NCBI RefSeq assembly: GCF_000373925.1 | Contig: NZ_KB892756.1 | Location: 619-40,387 of the forward strand | Length of the DNA: 39,769 nt | Reading direction: 5' to 3' | From: Actinopolymorpha alba DSM 45243 | GTDB lineage: Bacteria > Actinomycetota > Actinomycetes > Propionibacteriales > Actinopolymorphaceae | Part shown: piece after piece, positions 7,830 through 15,804 of the stretch | Numbering within the stretch: position 1 is the first letter of the stretch | Layout: each line of letters starts with the position of its first letter | Position numbers and translations under genes: made by a program | The notes under the pieces: generated by a model | What the model was told of the DNA's origin: nothing | Database searches by the model: none | The model's input: the letters and a program-made list of their open reading frames with translations, nothing else

Positions 7830-8900
7830 TTAGTACTTCGTGGTGAGTTTGTTGAGGTCGGTGGTCGACATTCGCACCGACTGAAGATCCAGGCCGTCGT
7901 ACGTCGAGGAGCCGTATTTCCATTCCTTCTTCTCGACGGTGAACGACTGCATCAGGAACGGCGCGAGTCCGGCGCTGATGATAAGGGCGCGGGAGGTCTC
8001 GCCCACCAGCCCGACCCAGCTTCCGACCGCCTTGCTGAGCGTCCCGCCGACGAGTTCGATAACGACCTTGACGGCGCCGGCGGTGGGTGGAGCGGCGGCG
8101 GCTGTGGCCTGGAGCCAGATCAGAAGTATGAGAACCGCGAGTGAATAGCCGAACCACAGCCATTGCGCGCGAAAGAGATGGTTGTGGATGTTCTTCAGGG
8201 TGCTGGCGGTCTTGGTTATCAGGAGCGAGCACTCGTGGAGTTCGTCCTTCAGTCGACGCATGTAGTTTGTGAACGCCTCAGAGCCCTCGCTGCCGTTCCA
8301 GGCCTGGGCGAACATCGGCATGATGTCCACCAGCGCGAGATTGAACTGGTTGAGGTCCTCCGCTGCCGACTCCCACCTGCTCTGTGCGTCGGTGAGTTCG
8401 CTGTCAAGCGGCGTGAACAACGCCCACAGGAGCGTGGAAATGCCGGCCGCCACCGAGATCTGCCCGGCGCCTTTCAGGGTCGCTCCCACCAGCATGCCCT
8501 TGATCGCCAGGCCCCAGGCGATCCCGAGTACGGTGAGTTGTCCGGCGCCGCGGATGTCTTCCCAGCTCAAGTTGATCTCGCTGGGCGGATCGGCGACCTG
8601 GTTCGGATCCAGGATGTTGGCCTGCTCCGCGGTCTGGTAATTCTTGGCGACGATGACGAGGCCTTCCAGGACGCCGTGGAAATTGTCGCAGGCGGCGTCA
8701 AGGTTGGTATGGAAGAAACGCCGGGCGCCGTCGTAGTCATCCTTGATAAAGAAGGCCGCGGCGAGTCCGAGAGCGATCACGGGCAACTCGGCCGACGCCA
8801 GGTTTCCGCGCGCACTGAGAAGGCGCTGATATGGTGAGTCAGGACCTTCACCAAGTTTTTTGATTGCTTTGACGAAATTCTCTGGATCGTGCACTGGCAT
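7830..8900 (-). CDS. WXG-like, multi-helix membrane protein
   Basis: A 356-residue protein without a close named family that I recognise. Residues about 171-243 form an ESX/WXG100-like helical hairpin with W-N-G-S-E-G-S-E-A-F (W201) at the turn, and a preceding helical region (about 55-95) may be a second, weaker one. Hydrophobic segments lie at about 122-162 and 247-266, with a further amphipathic stretch near 275-320. WXG proteins are substrates or partners of type VII secretion. The hydrophobic segments suggest a membrane-inserted effector or a secretion-associated protein. It is the first gene of an operon with two YbaB-like genes and is divergent from a membrane protein at 9004. The Shine-Dalgarno (GGGGAG) is 11 bases from the ATG. 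Confidence 0.6.
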   Translation of the reverse strand: MPVHDPENFVKAIKKLGEGPDSPYQRLLSARGNLASAELPVIALGLAAAFFIKDDYDGARRFFHTNLDAACDNFHGVLEGLVIVAKNYQTAEQANILDPNQVADPPSEINLSWEDIRGAGQLTVLGIAWGLAIKGMLVGATLKGAGQISVAAGISTLLWALFTPLDSELTDAQSRWESAAEDLNQFNLALVDIMPMFAQAWNGSEGSEAFTNYMRRLKDELHECSLLITKTASTLKNIHNHLFRAQWLWFGYSLAVLILLIWLQATAAAAPPTAGAVKVVIELVGGTLSKAVGSWVGLVGETSRALIISAGLAPFLMQSFTVEKKEWKYGSSTYDGLDLQSVRMSTTDLNKLTTKY

Positions 8901-9003
8901 TTCGTGGACGGCTCCCCGTTCGGTGTCAACAGAACGTCCGTAATATCGCGCATCGCCACGCTAGACGATCTTGGAGTCCGGCCACAGTCTGAGGAGTCGA
9001 AGT

Positions 9004-9519
9004 ATGGGAACTGTTCACCGAGTCGACACCGACCTTCGCAGATCTGGCCTCCTGGCCCTCGGAATCGGTGCCGCTTTCCTTGCCGGCGGAGGCGCCCTTC
9101 TGGCGTTCACGGCCGAGTGGTTCTTCGGCGTGCTGCTCGCCATCATGGGAGTCGTCGCGGTGTCTTACGCCGTCCGCCTCATCGGCTCGCCGACCGCCGG
9201 GGCGAGCGTGACCGTGGACGATGACGCGGTGACCCTTCAACGGGGGGACGCCACGATCCGGATTCCGTGGGCGGACGTCGACCACTGGGGTGTGGCGAGC
9301 AGGCGCGCGGTGGGTGCCAACTCACGGTTTACGCGGTTGGTGGTGTGGCCCACCGACGCGCCGGCGCCGGCGACCGTCGAGGCAGCTGAAGCCTTGTGGA
9401 GCAGGCATCACGAGGGCTGGACCGTGACGACGTTCGACGCCAGCGCCGAGCTGCTCGCCGACCTCGCGGACAAGGCACCTCGACCGCGCCGCGACGCGAT
9501 CGAGGTGCCTGACTGGTAG
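9004..9519 (+). CDS. Small membrane protein with a PH-like domain
   Basis: 171 residues. GAGGAG (8991-8996) lies 7 bases before the ATG at 9004. Two adjacent transmembrane helices (about residues 15-60) are followed by a beta-rich segment, VTVDDDAVTLQRGDATIRIP-WADVDHWGV, that resembles the strand pattern of bacterial PH-like domains. The C-terminus is charged. It is divergent from the WXG-like operon. A similar arrangement, a membrane protein with a PH-like domain beside a WXG gene, occurs at 18728-19629. The function is unknown. Confidence 0.6.
   Translation: MGTVHRVDTDLRRSGLLALGIGAAFLAGGGALLAFTAEWFFGVLLAIMGVVAVSYAVRLIGSPTAGASVTVDDDAVTLQRGDATIRIPWADVDHWGVASRRAVGANSRFTRLVVWPTDAPAPATVEAAEALWSRHHEGWTVTTFDASAELLADLADKAPRPRRDAIEVPDW
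9473..9510. terminator. Hairpin inside the 3' end of the small membrane gene
   Basis: AGGCACCTCGA and TCGAGGTGCCT form a perfect 11-bp stem with a 16-base loop. It lies within the last codons of the gene ending at 9519 and 26 bases from the end of the convergent reductase gene. A role in ending transcription between the convergent genes is possible. No T-tract. Confidence 0.35.
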
Positions 9520-9535
9520 GACGGGATCTCTGCGT

Positions 9536-10177
9536 TCACCTTCGCCAGAACAGGTGGTGAGTCACACCGCTCGGGCTGGGCACGACCTCGAGATGGAACC
9601 GGTCGAGCAGCTCATCGGGTGACTCCCAGAGTCGTATTCCGGACCCGAGCTTCACCTGCGAGACCGCCACGTGCATGGTGTCGACGAGGTCGGCGTCGAG
9701 GAACTGCCGGATGGTGGTAACCCCGCCGCCGAGTCGGACGTCCCTACCCTGCGCCGCCTCCCGCGCCTGCTCGAGGACCGTGGCCGGGTCGCCGTCGACG
9801 AAGTGGAACGTGGTGTCGGAGAGCGTGAACGGAGGACGCGTGTGGTGGGTCATGACGAACACCGGGGTGCGGAACGGAGGCTTGTCACCCCACCAGCCGC
9901 GCCACTCGTGGTCGCGCCAGGGGCCCCGCTGCGGACCGAACTTGTTGCGGCCCATGATCTCGGCGCCGATGTTGCGGGCGAAGTCTCGCGTGAGGTAGTC
10001 GTCGAGGCCGCGGCTTCCGCCGGGATCGGTGCGCATGGGCCAGCTCGCCGTGGCGCCGGCCCAGGCGAACATGTCGCCGGGGTCGGCGCCGAACGGCTGC
10101 TCGAAGCTCTGGTGTTCGCCCGCACCGATTCCGTCACTTGAGACGTTGAAGTTCTGGACTCTGAGAAGCTGGCTCAC
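9536..10177 (-). CDS. Dihydrofolate reductase-like / RibD C-terminal family protein
   Basis: 213 residues, starting at a GTG with AGGAGG 6 bases upstream. It begins MSQLLRVQNFNVSSDGIGAG, and carries AEIMGRNKFG, the VFVMTHH strand, VRLGGGVTTIRQFLDADLVD and a short beta-rich C-terminus. This is the layout of the RibD C-terminal/YyaP-like reductase family that shares the DHFR fold and binds NADPH. It is not the cell's essential folate enzyme by sequence; members are often of unknown substrate. It is 74 bases downstream of the multicopper oxidase on the same strand but has its own strong ribosome binding site. Confidence 0.85.
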   Translation of the reverse strand: MSQLLRVQNFNVSSDGIGAGEHQSFEQPFGADPGDMFAWAGATASWPMRTDPGGSRGLDDYLTRDFARNIGAEIMGRNKFGPQRGPWRDHEWRGWWGDKPPFRTPVFVMTHHTRPPFTLSDTTFHFVDGDPATVLEQAREAAQGRDVRLGGGVTTIRQFLDADLVDTMHVAVSQVKLGSGIRLWESPDELLDRFHLEVVPSPSGVTHHLFWRR

Positions 10178-10251
10178 GTAGATCCTCCTGCACTGTTGAT
10201 GATGGTGAGACTCCGCGAGCCGTGCGGACTCATCGCTGCGACCAGGACCGT

Positions 10252-11865
10252 TCAGACGGTTTCGTACGCCGCCATCATCGCCATGTCCTCGTGCTCGAGG
10301 TTGTGGCAGTGCAGCATGTACGCGCCGCGGTAGTCGGTGAACCTGACCGCCACGTCGACGTACTCCGCCGGCCGGACGTCAACCGTGTCTTTCCACCCGG
10401 CGTCGTACACCCCTGGAGCGCCTCCGCCCCGCTTGATCACCTGGAACGGGTCGAGGTGGATATGGACAGGATGGTGCAGGTCGGAGATGAAGCGCCAGAT
10501 CTCGATCTGGCCGAGCTTCGGTGCGGCGTCCATCCGCTTCGGATCGAAGTCCTTGTTGTTGATGGTCCAGTGCACGTTACTTCCCCCGATGCCGCTGGGG
10601 TCGCCCTGCGGCGCGCCGCGGCGGAAGTGCCACTCGCGGGTGCGGACGGCCTTCGCCGGGTCGAGGCGTTCGATCCGGCTCAGACGGTCTGGCACCCTGC
10701 TGTCGTCCTTGACCTTCCGGGTGACCCGGAATCTCATCACCTGGCTGGTCTGGCCGCCACCGAGCCCGTTGGTCAGCGTCACCTCCGTGCCAGGTTTGTA
10801 CGCGGAGAAGTCCACCACGACATCGAACCGCTCGGCCGGGGCGATCTCGATCGCGTCGTGTTCGACCGGTCTCTCCAGAAGTCCACCGTCCGCGCCCACC
10901 TGGACGAACCCGGGGCCCTCATTTGGTGCGGGCGTCAGGGCGAGGCGATAGCGGCGGGCGTTCGAGGCGTTGAGGATCCGGAACCGATAGCGGGCCGCCT
11001 CCACCTCGAGCTCCGGCCAGGGTGCGCCGTTGACGAGGATCACGTCGCCGAGAATGCCCTCCATGTAGTCGGCGAGGACGCCAGGCGTCGACTGGAGCGT
11101 GCGGTCGAGCGAGGGATACCGGAATGCGCCGTCAGCCTCGAAGGACCGGTCGCAGATCATGAGGGGGATGTCACGGTCGCCCTCGGGGAGGGGCAGCGCG
11201 GCTTCCTCGTCATCGTGGACGAGGTGGAAGCCGGCGAGGCCGCGATAGACCTGCGGGCCGGTGAAGTCCATGCGGTGGTCGTGGTACCACAACGTGGCCG
11301 CCCGCTGCCGCATTGGATAGACGTAGTCGCGCTCGCCCTTGGTGACCCGGCCGAGCATGGAGCTCCCGCCGTGTCCCTGATGGGCCGGGGGCTTCCACCC
11401 CTTCACCGGCAGCAGCAGGTCGGTGGGATAGCCGTCACTGTCGGCAGGGGTGTGGCCGCCGTGCAGGTGAACGGCCACCGGGACCGGCAGCTCGTTACGG
11501 TGGCGTACGACGGTGCGCCGGCCACTGCGGGTGACGAGCGTCGGCCCCGGGAAGATCCCGTCGTACCCCAGGATCGGCGTCCTGAGGCCAGGCAGGATCT
11601 CGGCGACGCCGGCCTGTTGCACGATCTCGTAGTAGTCGGTCGTGCCGTCAGAGCGGGTCGGGCGCTTGACCGGCGGGATCGGCAGCGGAACGCGGAACGG
11701 CTTGGGCAGCGGCGCCCGGCTGGGCAGGAGGTCCGCGGTCTGGCCGGCGACTCCACCGAGGCCGCAACTCGCGAGAGCCGCGGCGGCGCCGGTGGCCCCG
11801 ACTAGCCCGAGGAAACCTCGCCGGGACAGGTTCGGTCGAGAAGGAGTACGTCGGGAGAAGCTCAT
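10252..11865 (-). CDS. Tat-exported multicopper oxidase, probable lipoprotein
   Basis: 537 residues. SRRGFLG (RR at 15-16) is a twin-arginine signal, and the hydrophobic part ends in LASC, so Cys34 could be lipidated. All four copper-binding blocks are present: HLHGG (133-137), WYHDH (193-197), HPVHIH (465-470) and HCHNLEHEDMAMM (519-531), including the type 1 Cys and the axial Met. The order and the C-terminal HCHNLEHE match the CotA/CueO-like three-domain laccases, which oxidise phenols, bilirubin or Cu(I) at the cell surface. The start ATG overlaps the TGA of the upstream membrane-protein gene (ATGA), so it is probably translationally coupled. The substrate is not visible. Confidence 0.9.
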   Translation of the reverse strand: MSFSRRTPSRPNLSRRGFLGLVGATGAAAALASCGLGGVAGQTADLLPSRAPLPKPFRVPLPIPPVKRPTRSDGTTDYYEIVQQAGVAEILPGLRTPILGYDGIFPGPTLVTRSGRRTVVRHRNELPVPVAVHLHGGHTPADSDGYPTDLLLPVKGWKPPAHQGHGGSSMLGRVTKGERDYVYPMRQRAATLWYHDHRMDFTGPQVYRGLAGFHLVHDDEEAALPLPEGDRDIPLMICDRSFEADGAFRYPSLDRTLQSTPGVLADYMEGILGDVILVNGAPWPELEVEAARYRFRILNASNARRYRLALTPAPNEGPGFVQVGADGGLLERPVEHDAIEIAPAERFDVVVDFSAYKPGTEVTLTNGLGGGQTSQVMRFRVTRKVKDDSRVPDRLSRIERLDPAKAVRTREWHFRRGAPQGDPSGIGGSNVHWTINNKDFDPKRMDAAPKLGQIEIWRFISDLHHPVHIHLDPFQVIKRGGGAPGVYDAGWKDTVDVRPAEYVDVAVRFTDYRGAYMLHCHNLEHEDMAMMAAYETV

Positions 11866-12317
11866 GTGCGGCGCTTTCTGCGAACTCGGGCCAGACGTGA
11901 GGTCGGACCGAAAACCCAGATCGTGAAGAGGATCTGGACAACGACCAACGTCACACCCAGCGGGATGTGGGCGTCGAGGACGCCTGCGTAACCGAGGATC
12001 TTCTGGGCCTCTTCGAGGCCAGGGAGCGCGAGGCTGAGCCACAGCGGCCAGAGCCGTCCACGGCCACGCCAGCCATAGATCAAGGCGGCGATGAACTGCA
12101 GGGCGGCGGCCGAGGTCACGGTGTGGGCATTGACCTCGTGGTTGCCGATGGCGCCAACGTCGCCGGCGAGGTAGACACCCGCGAGCACGGGCTGGGCGAA
12201 GATCACGAGGGCGTGGATGACCGCCGCGACACGGAGCGCCCAGAGCGAGGCCCGGGGACCCTGAGGTGCGGTCGAAACTACGGGCGGAGCGGCGAGGCCG
12301 GTCGTCGCGTCCGTCAT
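11862..12317 (-). CDS. Four-helix integral membrane protein (paralogue of next gene)
   Basis: 151 residues with four predicted transmembrane helices. It shares with the gene at 12314-12772 the N-terminal P-R-A-S-L-W-x-L-R-V, the loop A-Q-P-x-L-A-G-x-Y-L, the A-I-G-x-H segment before helix 2, the G-R-G-R-L-W-P block before helix 3, and H-I-P-L-G-V in helix 4. The two conserved histidines, one at the start of helix 2 and one in helix 4, could be heme or metal ligands, which would fit a redox role beside a multicopper oxidase; this is inference. The start overlaps the upstream stop as ATGA, and the stop overlaps the oxidase start in the same way. Confidence 0.75.
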   Translation of the reverse strand: MTDATTGLAAPPVVSTAPQGPRASLWALRVAAVIHALVIFAQPVLAGVYLAGDVGAIGNHEVNAHTVTSAAALQFIAALIYGWRGRGRLWPLWLSLALPGLEEAQKILGYAGVLDAHIPLGVTLVVVQILFTIWVFGPTSRLARVRRKRRT

Positions 12318-12772
12318 GCCTGGCGCCGCTTGCGTGGCCGGGCGTACCGCGCTGCGCGGCGGAAGACCCAGATGGTGAAGAAGACCTGGCTGGCGACGAT
12401 CATCACACCCAGCGGAATGTGGACGGCGAGATCGCGGCTGTAGCCCATGCCGATCTGGATCCCCACGAGGAAGAACAGCGCGCCGCTGAACAGCGCCGGC
12501 CACAGGCGCCCCCGGCCCGCCAGGAAATAGACCAGGCCAACGGCGATCTGGACCATGACCATCAGGATCACGAAGTTGGCGTTGAAGCCGTGCACGCCGA
12601 TGGCGTCGACGGCACCGCTGAGGTATTCGCCGGCAAGGATCGGCTGGGCCACCACCAGCACGGCGGCGATGAGAGCGACGACGCGCAGGGTCCACAGCGA
12701 GGCCCGCGGCCCGGTCTCGGTGGGGCGCTGGGTGGATGGTGTGGTGTCGGCGGTGTCCACGGGTGGTGCCAC
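12314..12772 (-). CDS. Four-helix integral membrane protein, first gene of the oxidase operon
   Basis: 152 residues from a GTG at 12772, with GGAGG 5 bases upstream; the frame extends 4 codons further to a TTG, but that codon overlaps the ribosome binding site. After a Pro/Thr-rich N-terminus of about 20 residues come four transmembrane helices. It is a tandem paralogue of the next gene, with the same H-I-P-L-G-V motif in helix 4 and a His before helix 2. It is the first of three minus-strand genes (two membrane proteins and the oxidase) with four-base overlaps, divergent from padR across 163 bases. Membership of an uncharacterised DUF family is likely, but I cannot name it with certainty. 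Confidence 0.75.
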   Translation of the reverse strand: MAPPVDTADTTPSTQRPTETGPRASLWTLRVVALIAAVLVVAQPILAGEYLSGAVDAIGVHGFNANFVILMVMVQIAVGLVYFLAGRGRLWPALFSGALFFLVGIQIGMGYSRDLAVHIPLGVMIVASQVFFTIWVFRRAARYARPRKRRQA

Positions 12773-12801
12773 GGTTTCCTCCAAGCCTTCCGATCTCGAA
12801 C

Positions 12802-12821
12802 CGACTGTATATGTCGACTGT
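12802..12821. promoter_or_regulatory. Direct repeat upstream of the oxidase operon
   Basis: CGACTGT occurs twice (12802-12808 and 12815-12821), separated by ATATGT, 30 bases upstream of the first gene of the oxidase operon. This AT-rich spot stands out from its GC-rich surroundings. It could be a regulator site or part of the promoter. No clear -35/-10 pair was found for the operon. Confidence 0.3.
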
Positions 12822-12898
12822 CTACTTATGAATCAGGGATGTCCCGGTCTGTCGCCTCAGGGCAGCCAGGATTCCGCCAGGGGACGGCCCTCGCGGAA

Positions 12899-12940
12899 CC
12901 GACATTTCACCCTTTCACAGGTAGGCTTCCTACCTGTGAA
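12899..12940 (+). promoter_or_regulatory. padR promoter with perfect 12-bp-arm palindrome
   Basis: TTCACAGGTAGG (12914-12925), CTT, and CCTACCTGTGAA (12929-12940) form a perfect palindrome. It covers a possible -10 (TAGGCT, 12922-12927) and the GTG start codon at 12936. CCGACA at 12899-12904, 17 bases before the -10, can serve as -35. There is no Shine-Dalgarno sequence, so the transcript is likely leaderless. PadR proteins commonly repress their own genes through such palindromes, so autoregulation is a direct prediction. Whether it also controls the divergent oxidase operon is unclear. Confidence 0.65.
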
Positions 12941-13259
12941 GGCCGATATCGTGCGCGGGCATCTCGATGCCCTTCTCCTCGCCACGCTCGAGGACGGTCC
13001 GCTGCATGGGTACGCGATCATCGAGAGCTTGCAGGCGCGCAGCGGCGGCATCCTCGACCTGCCGACCGGGAGCGTCTATCCCGCACTGCGCCGGCTCGAG
13101 CGGGCGAGGTACGTCAGTGGCAAGTGGAGCATTGTCGGTGGACGCCGGCGCCGCACCTATCAGCTCACGCGTGCTGGCCGGCAGGCCCTTGCCCGCGAAC
13201 GCATCGACTGGACCCGCTTCACGACCGCGATCGGCGGTGTGCTGGGGAGCGAAGCATGA
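12936..13259 (+). CDS. PadR-family transcriptional regulator
   Basis: 107 residues from a GTG at 12936. The winged helix-turn-helix is complete: LDALLLATLEDGPLHGYAII is the N-terminal helix pair with the family L-H-G-Y motif, and TGSVYPALRRLERARYVSG is the recognition helix and start of the wing. The wing RRRRTYQLTRAGRQALA and a short C-terminal helix follow. This is the short PadR-s2 type. A perfect palindrome overlaps its start. Its stop overlaps the start of the next gene (ATGA), and the next two genes encode membrane proteins of the kind usually paired with PadR. The effector is unknown. Confidence 0.9.
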   Translation: MKADIVRGHLDALLLATLEDGPLHGYAIIESLQARSGGILDLPTGSVYPALRRLERARYVSGKWSIVGGRRRRTYQLTRAGRQALARERIDWTRFTTAIGGVLGSEA

Positions 13260-13981
13260 GTGAGCGGTGTGAGCGGCACGGTGCTCTGCGGGACGGGCCG
13301 ATCGCCGCGTACGTCAAGGAGGTGGAGCGGCAGCTGACCGGACCGCCCGGCCCCCGCCGGGATCTCCTCTCCGAGCTCGAGGACGGTTTGTATGACGCTG
13401 CGGAGGCTCATGTCCGCCGTTCCGGCCTCGCTGCTCGCGAGGCCGAGGAACGTGCCGTAGGGGAGTGCGGCCAGGTCGCTGAGTTGGCCGCTGCCTACCG
13501 AGCCGAGCTGGTCGCCTCCCAGGCCCGGCGTACCTCCAGATTGCTCGCCCTCGCCATGCCCGGACTGGTTTTTCTGTGGGACATCCCGTGGCTCGTCGGC
13601 GGTCCGTGGAACACCCCCTCCCCGCGGATCGTGCTCCTGCTGTCCGACATCACGACCGTGGTGGGGGTGGGCACAGGTGCGTGCGCGTTGCTCGCGATCG
13701 CCATGCTCGCCCTGGGTGCGAGGGTCGGAATCCGGGGCGGCCTCGCTCGCCACGAGCCTCGGGTCGCTGCGGCGATCGGGTTGATCGGCGTCGCCGCCCT
13801 CATCGTGACCTTCATCTGTACCAGCGGTCTGGCCGTCCTCAACCCCGACGAAGCGTTGGGCGCGTTCGTGATCTCCTGGATCGGCATTCCACTCCAGGTC
13901 ATCACGGCCGTGGCCGTGTGGTGTCTGGTCCGCTCGATCATCCGTACGCTGCGGGCGGCCCGTGAGACGGTGGCCACATGA
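13256..13981 (+). CDS. PadR-linked membrane protein (HAAS/permease-prefix-like N-terminus)
   Basis: 241 residues. The first about 90 residues are a helical domain, AAYVKEVERQLTGP...RRDLLSELEDGLYDAAEAH, with GECGQVAELAAAYRAEL. This is the pattern of the HAAS (DUF1700-like)/permease-prefix domain that often follows a PadR gene. Three to four transmembrane helices make up the rest. The ATG at 13256 overlaps the padR stop. The next gene is a paralogue with the same layout. A role in sensing membrane state or signalling to PadR is a family-level hypothesis. Confidence 0.7.
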   Translation: MSERCERHGALRDGPIAAYVKEVERQLTGPPGPRRDLLSELEDGLYDAAEAHVRRSGLAAREAEERAVGECGQVAELAAAYRAELVASQARRTSRLLALAMPGLVFLWDIPWLVGGPWNTPSPRIVLLLSDITTVVGVGTGACALLAIAMLALGARVGIRGGLARHEPRVAAAIGLIGVAALIVTFICTSGLAVLNPDEALGAFVISWIGIPLQVITAVAVWCLVRSIIRTLRAARETVAT

Positions 13982-14721
13982 CCTTCGTCGTGCGCCGGCC
14001 GGGACCGTACTCGCCGATCGCGGACTACCTCCGCGAACTCGAGCGCGCCCTTCCTGGTCCGCGGACCGTCCGCCGTGACCTCCTCGGCGAGCTCGCGGAC
14101 GGACTGCACGACGCGGTGGAGGCGCACACCAGGGCCGGCCTGTCCACCCACCAGGCGGAGGTACGCGCGGTCGAGGCCTCCGGCCAGGTGGCCGAGCTCG
14201 CCTCGGCGTACCGCACCGAGCTCGCGGTCGCCCAGAGCCGGCGTACCGCCAGGCTCTTCGCCCTGTCCATGCCGAGCCTGGTGCTGGCCTGGACCGCGGT
14301 GTGGACGAGGAACTTCCCGACCTCGAGCAGCGCCGCCGGTGGACCTCCCCACATGGAGCTGCTCTCGAGCCTCACCGACTGGATCGGCCTGGTCGGGGGT
14401 GGGAGCGCACTCTGCGTACTCGCGCTACTGACCTGGGTCGCCCGGATGAACGTGCCGGTACGCGCGATCCTTGTCGGGCAGGTCGTCGTGGGCGGGACGG
14501 CCGTGACTGTGTCGAGCGTTGCGTCGGTGGCGATGAACGTCCTCAATTCGGAGCAGGTACTCCGGGTCGTCATGTCCTCGCCGCCGTTGTTCGCCCTGGG
14601 CATCGTCTCGACCGCCCTGAGCGTCTGGAAGGTCCACTCACTGTGGCTGACGTCGCGGACGGCGTTCTGTCGACGCCCGCTCGGTCGATCCGGGGCGCTC
14701 CAGCCGGCCAGGCCGGGCTGA
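13978..14721 (+). CDS. PadR-linked membrane protein, tandem paralogue
   Basis: 247 residues, starting with an ATGA overlap with the previous stop. The N-terminal domain (IADYLRELERALPGPRTVRRD, ELADGLHDAVEAH, EASGQVAELASAYRTELA) matches the upstream gene almost residue for residue. The membrane part is more divergent, with about four hydrophobic segments, ending in a short basic and Pro-rich tail. The three genes padR and two paralogues form one coupled operon. The gene ends 27 bases from the convergent serine hydrolase gene. The function is unknown. Confidence 0.7.
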   Translation: MTFVVRRPGPYSPIADYLRELERALPGPRTVRRDLLGELADGLHDAVEAHTRAGLSTHQAEVRAVEASGQVAELASAYRTELAVAQSRRTARLFALSMPSLVLAWTAVWTRNFPTSSSAAGGPPHMELLSSLTDWIGLVGGGSALCVLALLTWVARMNVPVRAILVGQVVVGGTAVTVSSVASVAMNVLNSEQVLRVVMSSPPLFALGIVSTALSVWKVHSLWLTSRTAFCRRPLGRSGALQPARPG

Positions 14722-14748
14722 GGTCCAGCCGCCGAATCAGCGACCGAG

Positions 14749-15804
14749 TCAGCCGCCGAGGAGGTCGAGCACCGCCACGTTGTGGAAACGTGGCCGGGTC
14801 CGCATCATCGCCGTCGACCCGCGGCGGGGGTGGACCCGGTTGGTCAGAAGGACCTGATAGATCCCGAGCTCTGGATCGACCCACAGGCTCGTCCCGGTGA
14901 AGCCGGTATGGCCGTACGCCGCCGGGCTGAGCAGGTCACCGGCGCCCGCCCCCAACGGGTCGTTGCCCTGCCAGGCGAGCGCGCGACGCAGGTTGAGGTG
15001 GTCGGTGGCCGGGCGGGTCATGGCGGCGAGCGTGTGGGGACGGAGGAGGTGGCCCTCGCTGGTGGTGCGGCCGTTCCGGAGGAGCGTGAGCGCGAGCTTC
15101 TCCATGTCGTCCAGGGTGGTGAAGAGCCCCGCGTGGGCGGCCACGCCGCCGAGTACGTCGGCGTTCTCGTCGTGCACCGTGCCCTGGATCATCCCGCCCC
15201 GCCACGGGCAGTCCTCGGTCGCGGCGGCCCGGGCCCGCTGGTCGGCCGGTGGGTTGAAGAGGGTGTCGGACAGGCCGGCCGGGGCGGTGACGGTACGGCG
15301 TACCAGCTCGTCCAACGGAAGGCTCGACGCCGCCTCGGCGACCCGGCCCAGAATGATGAAGCCGGGCGAGCTGTACTCGACCTGGACACCCGGTCGCGCA
15401 CGTAGCGGCAACCGCCGGACCGCCTCGAGAAGGCTGGCCCGGTCGGGGTGATCGCGGTAGAGCGGCTGGCCACCGGGCACACCCGAGGTGTGGGTGAGCA
15501 GGTGCCAGATGGTGATGTCGGCCTTGTCGGTGTCGGCGTACTCCGGCAGGTGTTCGGCGACCGGATCGGTGAGCGAGAGCCGGCCCTGCTCGAGCAGGGC
15601 CATGACGGCAAGACCCACGATCGGCTTGGTGAGCGACGCGAGATCCCAGAGAGTGCGGTCGTCGACCGGCTCACCGCCCCAGGCCCGGGTGCCGAGAATG
15701 CCCCGCCGCGCGGGTCCCTGGATCGTGCCGACCGACCAGGCGGCGCCGGAGAACACTCGCGCCTCGTGCGCCGCGGTCAGCAACTCGGTCAATGGGTCAG
15801 ACAT
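14749..15804 (-). CDS. Serine hydrolase of the beta-lactamase / penicillin-binding class C family
   Basis: 351 residues from the ATG at 15804 (a GTG at 15912 would add 36 residues without family similarity). The three active-site motifs are SLTK (S57, K60), YSS (Y144) and HTG (299-301). AWGGEPVDDRTLWDLASLTKPIVG and THTSGVPGGQP are typical of esterase-type members that also include D-aminopeptidases and EstB-like enzymes. There is no signal peptide, so it is probably cytoplasmic. It lies 225 bases downstream of the enolase-family gene on the same strand; whether they are cotranscribed is not clear. Beta-lactam resistance is not implied. Confidence 0.85.
   Translation of the reverse strand: MSDPLTELLTAAHEARVFSGAAWSVGTIQGPARRGILGTRAWGGEPVDDRTLWDLASLTKPIVGLAVMALLEQGRLSLTDPVAEHLPEYADTDKADITIWHLLTHTSGVPGGQPLYRDHPDRASLLEAVRRLPLRARPGVQVEYSSPGFIILGRVAEAASSLPLDELVRRTVTAPAGLSDTLFNPPADQRARAAATEDCPWRGGMIQGTVHDENADVLGGVAAHAGLFTTLDDMEKLALTLLRNGRTTSEGHLLRPHTLAAMTRPATDHLNLRRALAWQGNDPLGAGAGDLLSPAAYGHTGFTGTSLWVDPELGIYQVLLTNRVHPRRGSTAMMRTRPRFHNVAVLDLLGG

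Noticed and set aside
7375-8232. Long form of the middle YbaB-like gene starting at 8232
   Set aside because: The first 148 codons lie antiframe within the WXG-like gene; the GTG at 7788 gives the family-length protein.
10222-11805. Long plus-strand ORF of 527 codons opposite the multicopper oxidase
   Set aside because: It is the complement of a gene with all four copper motifs; the translation is rich in Arg, Val and Asp and has no domain. High GC makes such long open shadows common.
14301-14900. Plus-strand ORF of 199 codons overlapping the PadR-linked membrane gene and the serine hydrolase
   Set aside because: It crosses the convergent ends of two well-supported genes and shows no domain.
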